From assembly GCA_002413865.1 (NCBI GenBank), contig DHXX01000010.1, positions 1,209 through 19,695 on the forward strand: DNA of 18,487 bases, given 5' to 3'. The notes under the pieces are model-generated. The model made no database searches. It was not told the origin of the DNA and saw only the letters and a list, made by a program, of their open reading frames with translations. A program made the position numbers and the translations under genes. This document shows, one piece after another, positions 13,558 through 18,487 of the stretch (positions are counted from its first letter, which is position 1; every line of letters starts with the position of its first letter). The DNA comes from Candidatus Saccharibacteria bacterium UBA5145 (GTDB taxonomy: Bacteria > Patescibacteriota > Saccharimonadia > Saccharimonadales > UBA4665).

Positions 13558-14517
13558 TTAGAGGTACGCCGCCTGGGCGTCACGCGTAATCGCCTGAATC
13601 AAACGTGCCCGGCCGTCCCAATCATAATTGCCGTGCCCGTTGGTGAAGATGACGAGCACGAGGCTCTTATCGCCGTGCGCAATGATGGCCGCGTCGTGCA
13701 AATTATCACCGTCAAAACCGACTTTGTGATAGACCGTTGACCCGGCCGGCACGGCCGGAACGATATAACTTCGATAATTAGCCGTCGCCAGCCAGCCCAG
13801 CATCAATTGCCGGCTCGACGGGCTCAGCAACGTCCCATTTTGTAGCTTATGCAATAGAATCGCGGCGTCGGCGGCCGAAAAGTTGTCAGCGTCGGCGTCG
13901 TACTGCGTCAGGCCAATAGCCGTCGCGTAGTTGGTTAAACCGGCGTGCGTCACAAAAGTGTTGAGGTTTTGCCAAGCCACGTCGTCGCTTTTAACCAGCA
14001 TCAAATTGAGCCAGTAGCGGGTGTTGTGGCCGTCAATTGACTGGCTCAAACTAGCTTGTTTGCTATCGACGAGGTGTAAGTAACTAGCCGCGGTTATGAG
14101 CTTCCCGATGCTCGCCGCGCTGTAGGAACCGGTGTCGCCTAAACTCTCGATACCGAGCTCATCGGTCGCGACGGCGACTCCAAAATCAACCAGCGGATTG
14201 GCCGCCTGCAGCTCAGCGATTTGGCTTTTGAAAATTGCCGCTTTGGCAATGGCGGCGGTAAGAGCAACCTGTTGGGTTTGTTTGGCGGCGGCAGCTTGGG
14301 CCGAGACGTGTTTGTTCCAACCAACGTGAATGCCGAACGTTAAGATAACGAGTCCGATCAAAACCAGACGTAGTCGGTAGGTCGGCCCGCTCGGGGCCCC
14401 AGCCATCAACCTGTCAGGCGGTTGGACCAACCGACTGCGCCGACGGTCTGATCGCGACGCCAAACAACCGGTTGACACTGAGCGCGAATAATTATAGTTG
14501 TGAGAATAACGGGCCAT
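13558..14517 (-). CDS. Membrane-anchored serine hydrolase, class A beta-lactamase/PBP-like
   Basis: The 319-aa protein has a basic N-terminal tail, one membrane helix (about 49-66), a helical stalk rich in Ala/Gln, and an extracytoplasmic penicillin-recognising domain. The active-site motifs are present in modified form: SIGK (Ser136, Lys139), SDD (177-179) in place of SDN, and KVG (265-267) in place of KTG. The spacing fits class A beta-lactamases and small D,D-peptidases. With SDD and KVG, true beta-lactam hydrolysis is doubtful; peptidoglycan trimming or an esterase role is likelier, by inference. An internal ATG at codon 38 would drop the basic tail, but the promoter at 14559-14587 fits the first ATG, with an untranslated leader of about 35 nt. 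The flippase-like gene follows directly. Confidence 0.85.
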   Translation of the reverse strand: MARYSHNYNYSRSVSTGCLASRSDRRRSRLVQPPDRLMAGAPSGPTYRLRLVLIGLVILTFGIHVGWNKHVSAQAAAAKQTQQVALTAAIAKAAIFKSQIAELQAANPLVDFGVAVATDELGIESLGDTGSYSAASIGKLITAASYLHLVDSKQASLSQSIDGHNTRYWLNLMLVKSDDVAWQNLNTFVTHAGLTNYATAIGLTQYDADADNFSAADAAILLHKLQNGTLLSPSSRQLMLGWLATANYRSYIVPAVPAGSTVYHKVGFDGDNLHDAAIIAHGDKSLVLVIFTNGHGNYDWDGRARLIQAITRDAQAAYL

Positions 14518-14558
14518 ACGGTAGTTTTGTAATGTTTTTGTTTTTAATGACTATTAAT

Positions 14559-14587
14559 AGTATATAACTCTTATGTTAACTAGACAA
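14559..14587 (-). promoter_or_regulatory. Sigma70-like promoter for the hydrolase/flippase pair
   Basis: TTGTCT (14587-14582), 17-bp spacer, TATACT (14564-14559), about 42 nt before the ATG at 14517. A palindrome CTAGACAATATCTAG (14580-14594) overlaps the -35 and could be an operator. Confidence 0.65.
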
Positions 14588-14661
14588 TATCTAGACGCGA
14601 TCCGTTTTGCGGCAGAGTTGCTTATCTTACAGTGCTTCGGACGGTGTTACTATATAGTCTC

Positions 14662-14689
14662 TTTACAGCCCTACTACTAAATGTATACT
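14662..14689 (+). promoter_or_regulatory. Sigma70-like promoter for the 8-TM/kinase run
   Basis: TTTACA (14662-14667), 16-bp spacer, TATACT (14684-14689), 30 nt before the ATG at 14720. It is divergent from the hydrolase promoter, about 75 bp apart. Confidence 0.6.
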
Positions 14690-14719
14690 TATTGTTATTA
14701 AACAAGCGAAAGGTCGTTG

Positions 14720-15637
14720 ATGAGCCGTCCCAGTAACGCGATGGGTTACTATATTATTTTGAGTATCGTGTTCCTGCTTCTAGCAGCCGTCTTGCCAGCC
14801 AACCAACAGGCAAGTCAGCTTTATCACCTCTCCAATTCGCAATATCACCTCTTGTTTTTTCTGGTAATACTACCTTTAATGCTGCTGTCTTTTTTGGCCA
14901 TTTACGGCTACGTGAAGCTTCAGAATTATGCCAATTCAATCGACAAGACTCCGGAAGGCCATGATTTTAAATTACTAGCCAACGGCTGCAGGTGGTTGGC
15001 GTGGGGGCTCCTCGTACCGGCCGTGGTCGAAATCATTTTAAACTCGATCGCCAACGTCCACCCCGGTTTCCACGCCGCCGCGATTGTCGGCACCAACTAT
15101 CTGTATCTCGTCGTGCCCTTGGTGGCGTTCAGCCTGATTAGTAACGGTTCGCACGGTTTATTGTCGCGGACTAAACAGCAGCTCTCGATCTCAAATACCA
15201 AGAGCTTGATTCTGGTGTTAGTCCTGATTGGCGTGGCCTATTGTTTTTTGATATTTCGACACTACATCGGCAATAGCCTCGGTTCGACCAATAATCCCTT
15301 CCATCTACCACTCTGGTTGATGCTGATCACAATGGTTATTCCGTATTTATACGCTTGGTTTGTCGGCCTACTGGCGGTCTATGAGATCGTTCTTTTCAGT
15401 AAGCAAAGTCGGGGCGTCTTGTATCAACAAGCCCTTCAGCTCGTGGCCTATGGCTTGGTAATTGTGATCGCCGGCTCGATTGCCCTGCAGTACGTTGGCT
15501 CCATCGTGCCGAGCACCGGGCACCTAGTGCTCAATACGTCACTCGCGGCGACGTACGTTATCCGTCTCGTTGCCGTTGCGGGCTATATCTTGATTGCGCG
15601 GGGCGCGATTCGTTTAAAGAAAATTGAGGAAGTCTAG
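14720..15637 (+). CDS. Eight-helix membrane protein, likely sensor or accessory of the downstream kinase
   Basis: I do not recognise a named family. The 305-aa protein has about eight membrane helices with very short loops and a basic C-terminal end (RGAIRLKKIEEV), so its termini are probably cytoplasmic. The helix arrangement resembles the membrane half of 7TM-type sensor kinases, but no kinase domain follows. AAAGG lies 6 nt before the ATG at 14720 (a TTG at 14717 is adjacent). It is the first gene of a run with the small protein at 15640 (2-nt gap), the soluble PAS kinase and the receiver, which suggests it supplies the membrane sensing part in trans. This is inference from order only. Confidence 0.8.
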   Translation: MSRPSNAMGYYIILSIVFLLLAAVLPANQQASQLYHLSNSQYHLLFFLVILPLMLLSFLAIYGYVKLQNYANSIDKTPEGHDFKLLANGCRWLAWGLLVPAVVEIILNSIANVHPGFHAAAIVGTNYLYLVVPLVAFSLISNGSHGLLSRTKQQLSISNTKSLILVLVLIGVAYCFLIFRHYIGNSLGSTNNPFHLPLWLMLITMVIPYLYAWFVGLLAVYEIVLFSKQSRGVLYQQALQLVAYGLVIVIAGSIALQYVGSIVPSTGHLVLNTSLAATYVIRLVAVAGYILIARGAIRLKKIEEV

Positions 15638-15639
15638 TT

Positions 15640-15903
15640 ATGACTTCGCCTGATATCTTACTCTACGACCGTGTCGTCCGAATTACGCGCGTCTACCTTG
15701 GTCCGGCCGCCGATCGATTCATTGCCCGCCAAGTTCAAAATCACCTTCAAAAGGAGCCCCAAGCCCTGTCGAGCGAAGATTTGGGCCGGCTAATCGACTG
15801 GATCCGCGTCGCCGTATCACTCCTCACCGAAGACAACGACATCGTCGAAGAGTATACTACACAACTACGTGAACTGGCGAAGCCATCACGCCAAGCCAGC
15901 TAA
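15640..15903 (+). CDS. Small helical protein (87 aa) between membrane protein and kinase
   Basis: It starts 2 nt after the previous stop and uses a GAGGA site inside the previous gene, so translation is probably coupled. The sequence is acidic to neutral and helical, with VYLGPAADRFIARQVQNHL near the middle and DWIRVAVSLLTED toward the end. The LGPAA-RFI-RQ segment is reminiscent of small helical domains attached to signalling proteins in other bacteria, but I cannot name one. No membrane segment or signal peptide. Location between a membrane protein and a soluble kinase makes it a candidate adaptor. Confidence 0.75.
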   Translation: MTSPDILLYDRVVRITRVYLGPAADRFIARQVQNHLQKEPQALSSEDLGRLIDWIRVAVSLLTEDNDIVEEYTTQLRELAKPSRQAS

Positions 15904-15912
15904 CGAGGCACC

Positions 15913-17049
15913 GTGAACAGTATGGAGAAACCTCACAATAACAATCGAACGAGATTAGAAGAGGAACGCGCCCAAGCCGAAGCGCTATTTAGCAGCTTGG
16001 GTGACGGGGCGATTGCCACCGATCAGTTCGGTAAAATCACCCGTATTAACTCGGTCGCGCTGGAACTACTCGGTTACTCGGCTAGCGAGCTGATCGGCGA
16101 ATGGTTCCCAAGACGAATTATCGCCCTGACCGAAAAAGGCGCCCCGATAAATCTGATTGACCGTCCAATTACGCAGGCTTTTTTGACGGGCAAACCAGTC
16201 AACGAAAAAACCTTTTACCAGACCAAGGACGGCCACCGGCTTCCGGTATCCATAAGTGTTTCACCGATTCTTCTGGCCAATAAACCCCTCGGGGCGATCG
16301 AAGTCTTTCGCGATATTACCCTCGAGGAAGAAATTGACCGCATGAAAAGTGAGTTTATCTCATTGGCTTCCCATCAGTTACGAACGCCTTTGTCAGCCAT
16401 TAAAACCTATTCGCACATGCTGGCCGATGGCTACATGGGCGACGTGACGGCTCCCCAAAAGAAATCGTTACGGACAATTATCAGCGCCACCAACCGCATG
16501 AATGAATTGATTAGCACTCTTTTGAACATTACCCGGATCGAGAGCGGGACGATTGCCATCACTCCGAAAATTCTACAGCTCGATAAAGCCGCCGAAGAAG
16601 TTATCAAAGATTTGAGCTTGGCGGCGTCAGAAAAGTCGATACGCTTGACGCTCAAGAAAATCGGTCAAACTAGCACCAGAGTCAAGACCGATAACCTCAT
16701 CGTCAAAGAGGTTATCTCCAATCTTATATCCAACGCCATCAAGTACACCTCGGACGAGGGTACCGTGCGGGTCGAAGTCCGGGGGCGAGCCCGCGACGTC
16801 ATAGTCGGCGTCCACGACAATGGCTGGGGAATCCCGGCGAGTGCCCACGACCAAGTCTTTAGTAAGTTCTTTCGAGCCACTAATATCGTCAAGCGCGAAA
16901 CGACTGGGACCGGACTGGGCTTATACCTCGTCAAGGGACTACTCGACCGACTCGGTGGCACCATCTGGTTCGAGAGTGTCGAAGGCAAGGGAACGACCTT
17001 TTACTTTACCCTGCCCAAAGCGGCCGCTAAAGTCCGTCTGAAGGTTTAG
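15913..17049 (+). CDS. Soluble PAS-domain sensor histidine kinase
   Basis: The 378-aa protein has a PAS domain (about 24-135: ATDQFGKITRINSVALELLGYSASELIG, ending GAIEVFRDITLEEE), the H-box SLASHQLRTPLSAIK with His154, and an intact HATPase: N box NLISNAIKYT, G1 DNGWGIP, FSKFFRA, G2 TGTGLGLYLVKG, and the terminal GTTFYFTLP. There is no membrane helix, so it senses a cytoplasmic signal or relies on the 8-TM partner. The start is a GTG at 15913 with GAGG four bases before it; the ATG at 15922 is the alternative. The gap to the small gene is 9 nt. Its natural phosphate acceptor is the receiver encoded 90 nt downstream. Confidence 0.94.
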   Translation: MNSMEKPHNNNRTRLEEERAQAEALFSSLGDGAIATDQFGKITRINSVALELLGYSASELIGEWFPRRIIALTEKGAPINLIDRPITQAFLTGKPVNEKTFYQTKDGHRLPVSISVSPILLANKPLGAIEVFRDITLEEEIDRMKSEFISLASHQLRTPLSAIKTYSHMLADGYMGDVTAPQKKSLRTIISATNRMNELISTLLNITRIESGTIAITPKILQLDKAAEEVIKDLSLAASEKSIRLTLKKIGQTSTRVKTDNLIVKEVISNLISNAIKYTSDEGTVRVEVRGRARDVIVGVHDNGWGIPASAHDQVFSKFFRATNIVKRETTGTGLGLYLVKGLLDRLGGTIWFESVEGKGTTFYFTLPKAAAKVRLKV

Positions 17050-17103
17050 GTAGGCGTCGTTGCCAAGATGTAAGAAATTTTATACCTCAGTCCGGCGGCA
17101 CTG

Positions 17104-17112
17104 TGGTATAAA
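17104..17112 (+). promoter_or_regulatory. Extended -10 promoter of the receiver gene
   Basis: TGG directly before TATAAA (17107-17112) forms an extended -10; the -35 region is poor. It lies 27 nt before the GTG at 17140 and would allow the receiver to be made independently of the kinase. Confidence 0.6.
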
Positions 17113-17139
17113 TATAGATAGTAACTGCAAGGAGCTCCT

Positions 17140-17547
17140 GTGGCCAATATACTAATCGTCGAAGACGACAAAGACCTAAACAACGCGTACACAATTATTT
17201 TGAACAAAGAAGGCTACACCGTGGAATCGGCTTTCGATGGTCAAGAAGCGCTCGACAAACTAACCAGCTTCAAGCCCCAGCTCATCTTGTTGGATCTGTT
17301 AATGCCGATCATGGGCGGCTTGGAATTCCTCAAGCAGTTCAATCTCAAGAATCATCCCGACGTCAAAGTATTGATCTTCACCAACATGGAAAATTCACCC
17401 GAAGTCACCGAAGCCTACAGCCTCGGCGCTCACCGCTGTATTATTAAGTCTTGGACGGCTCCGCACAACTTGGCGCGGGTTATTACCGACGCTCTCGAGA
17501 GCAAACCAGCCAAACCGGCCAAAGACCTGTCCCAGAACAAAGCCTGA
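17140..17547 (+). CDS. Single-domain response regulator (receiver only)
   Basis: The 135-aa protein is one CheY-like receiver. The acidic pocket is EDD (8-10), the phosphoacceptor is Asp52 in ILLDLLMP, with Thr81 (IFTNM) and Lys103 (IIKSW) completing the active site. A Lys/Pro-rich tail follows (SKPAKPAKDLSQNKA) and no DNA-binding domain, so output must be by protein contact or phosphorelay, as in CheY or Spo0F. It starts at GTG with AAGGAG 5 nt upstream. It is the last gene of the signalling run; the kinases at 15913 and 9106 are both possible donors. Confidence 0.95.
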   Translation: MANILIVEDDKDLNNAYTIILNKEGYTVESAFDGQEALDKLTSFKPQLILLDLLMPIMGGLEFLKQFNLKNHPDVKVLIFTNMENSPEVTEAYSLGAHRCIIKSWTAPHNLARVITDALESKPAKPAKDLSQNKA

Positions 17548-17550
17548 AGC

Positions 17551-17631
17551 TAGAAATTAGGAATTAGGAAATAGGAAATAGGATGAACTGCTGAAGTTCA
17601 ATCTAATTACTACTTTCTAATTTCTATTTCC
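17551..17631. repeat. AT-rich inverted repeat with short tandem units between convergent genes
   Basis: The left arm (17551-17582) is built from repeated ATTAGGA / AATAGGA units; the right arm (17602-17631) is its imperfect complement (CTAATTTCTATTTCC). TGAACT (17584-17589) and AGTTCA (17595-17600) form the hairpin tip. It lies between the receiver (ends 17547) and the Crp-like gene (ends 17685) and probably works as a two-way transcription end, like 12475-12545. Confidence 0.65.
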
Positions 17632-17684
17632 GTGTAGTCATTAAGTATGTAAACGATTCCTGAAGAGGAGTTAAGTATGAGTTC

Positions 17685-18371
17685 TTACAGTTTAATCTGG
17701 ATGTCGGAGATATATTGATCGTTGAGCATGGCCGTTAGTTTGGCGAGGTCGAGCTGGTAGAGGGTGTGTTTGCTGTAAGTGATAACATCCTGGTGTTTGA
17801 GCTTGTTGAGCTCGGTGGCGGCCGTTTCACGGGTTAACCCGGTCAGATTCGCAAAATCTTGATGGGTCAAATCGAGCGTGATTTCGATCCGCTGGGGACC
17901 GACCGATCGACCATGGCTCAGGGCGAGATAGTGCAGGGTGTAGATCAGCTTATCGCTCGCCCGGGAGTGTTGCAGGGCGTTCAAGCGCATCGACTTACCC
18001 AATTGATCGGTCACATAGCGCTGCAGCTCGTTATAGAGGATTTCTGGGTCGCTGCGTACAAAAGCGACGTAGTCTTCGCGATTCACTACGTACAAGCTGA
18101 CTTCCGGAGTGAACGCCTCGTAATAGTAGATGGCACTCGGCATCTTGCTGTACACCCAGCTGCCCGGGAAGGTCGAATAGTCGTCATAGAAGGCCACCGG
18201 CTTTTCGTCGCCGTTAACACTTAAGTTGTAGGCTTTGACCGTCCCGCTTTTGACGACGTAGGCACTACGCGGCGCCTCGCCTTGGAAAATAATAATTTCA
18301 CCCTTCTTAAACGTACGCGTCGGGTATTTGGACAGGAATTCTTCGAACTGGCGGTCGGTTGTCTGTGACAT
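17685..18371 (-). CDS. Crp/Fnr-family transcription regulator
   Basis: The 228-aa protein has an N-terminal cyclic-nucleotide-binding-like barrel (about 15-110; FKKGEIIIFQGEAPRSAYVVKSGTVKAYNLS), a long dimer helix, and a C-terminal Crp-type winged helix (about 145-215) with DLTHQDFANLTGLTRETAATELNKLK as the recognition region. The usual cAMP-contact RxS motif is not evident in the barrel, and there is no Cys cluster for an Fe-S centre, so the ligand is unknown. There is no ribosome-binding site; a TACACT box ends 9 nt before the ATG, suggesting a leaderless or nearly leaderless mRNA. A palindrome over the start codon may allow self-control. Confidence 0.92.
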   Translation of the reverse strand: MSQTTDRQFEEFLSKYPTRTFKKGEIIIFQGEAPRSAYVVKSGTVKAYNLSVNGDEKPVAFYDDYSTFPGSWVYSKMPSAIYYYEAFTPEVSLYVVNREDYVAFVRSDPEILYNELQRYVTDQLGKSMRLNALQHSRASDKLIYTLHYLALSHGRSVGPQRIEITLDLTHQDFANLTGLTRETAATELNKLKHQDVITYSKHTLYQLDLAKLTAMLNDQYISDIQIKL

Positions 18372-18386
18372 GTGTCATTTAGTGTA
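18366..18386 (-). promoter_or_regulatory. Promoter and palindromic operator at the Crp-like gene start
   Basis: TACACT (18386-18381) is the -10 candidate. TGACATGTGTCA (18366-18377) has 5-bp arms TGACA/TGTCA and covers the ATG; a Crp-type half-site TGTGA (18364-18368) overlaps it. Binding here would block the start of the gene's own transcript. Confidence 0.4.
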
Positions 18387-18415
18387 CACTGTCTGGCCAG
18401 CCGAGGGTAGAGTTT

Positions 18416-18487
18416 TTAGTTGGAAGACGTGGTAGTGGTCGCCGATTTAACCTGATCGGCCCCGATTACGACGATAAAGTCGGCGCT
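18416..18487 (-). CDS. 3' end of a gene, possibly a LytR-C-domain (LCP-related) protein
   Basis: Only the last 23 codons and a TAA are in the window: SADFIVVIGADQVKSATTTTSSN. The ADFIVVIGAD segment resembles the final strand of LytR_C domains (ADIVVVLG-D), which end many LytR/CpsA/Psr proteins, and the Ser/Thr tail fits a secreted protein. The fragment is short, so the family call is tentative. It lies 45 nt upstream of the Crp-like gene on the same strand. Confidence 0.5.
   Translation of the reverse strand, partial: SADFIVVIGADQVKSATTTTSSN

Noticed and set aside
17677..17718. Tiny plus-strand frame (13 codons) after a GAGGAG site
   Set aside because: It overlaps the 3' end of the Crp-like gene in antisense and is too short to support; the ribosome-binding-like purines are common.
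1..18487. CRISPR array, rRNA, tRNA, transposase or recombinase genes
   Set aside because: No regular spacer repeats, no conserved RNA gene cores and no recombinase motifs were seen.

Overview
The window reads as part of a Candidate Phyla Radiation chromosome, most likely Candidatus Saccharibacteria (TM7). I infer this from protein style: class E/F-like sortases beside short anchored surface proteins, a PAS histidine kinase of the ISLASHQLRTPLSAIK type followed by a receiver-only regulator, a Crp/Fnr-like protein, and many compact proteins with no recognisable close family. TGA is used as a stop (17545-17547 and 8076-8078), so the altered-code CPR groups are unlikely. No rRNA, tRNA, CRISPR array or transposase gene was seen.

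Layout. 1-4357 is a surface-protein island that looks more AT-rich than the rest. It holds an ice-binding-like DUF3494 protein with an LPNTG anchor (195-1097), a sortase (1275-1904), then on the minus strand a second secreted, C-terminally membrane-anchored protein (3132-3938) followed by a second, unusual sortase (2156-3163). The island is full of palindromes: a 160-bp nested inverted repeat whose right arm carries the ribosome-binding site and start codon of sortase 1 (1123-1282), and a family of about 26-bp repeats that mark gene boundaries (1944-1971, 2037-2062, 2085-2145, 4083-4163, 5078-5104).

4358-8981 holds metabolic and envelope genes: a DUF5995 protein, an SDR oxidoreductase, a VIT1/CCC1-type metal transporter, an unrecognised 385-aa protein, and an aminoacyl-transferase-like (MprF C-terminal/DUF2156-like) protein. 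9106-11256 is a large membrane histidine kinase. 11468-12475 is YvcK. 12582-14517 is a minus-strand pair, a class A beta-lactamase-like serine hydrolase followed by a YbhN/MprF-type flippase-like membrane protein; both suggest envelope work. 14720-17547 is a signalling run: 8-TM membrane protein, small helical protein, soluble PAS histidine kinase, receiver-only regulator. A Crp/Fnr-like regulator and the 3' end of a possible LytR-C-domain protein close the window.

How it fits together. Most genes deal with the cell surface (sortases, anchored proteins, flippase, transferase, beta-lactamase fold, LytR-like end) or with sensing (two kinases, a receiver, a Crp-like regulator), as expected for a small host-associated or surface-attached cell. 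Several genes have a -10 box exactly 6 nt before the ATG, suggesting leaderless mRNAs. The most unusual parts are the 160-bp palindrome at sortase 1 and the boundary repeats around the two sortase/substrate pairs.
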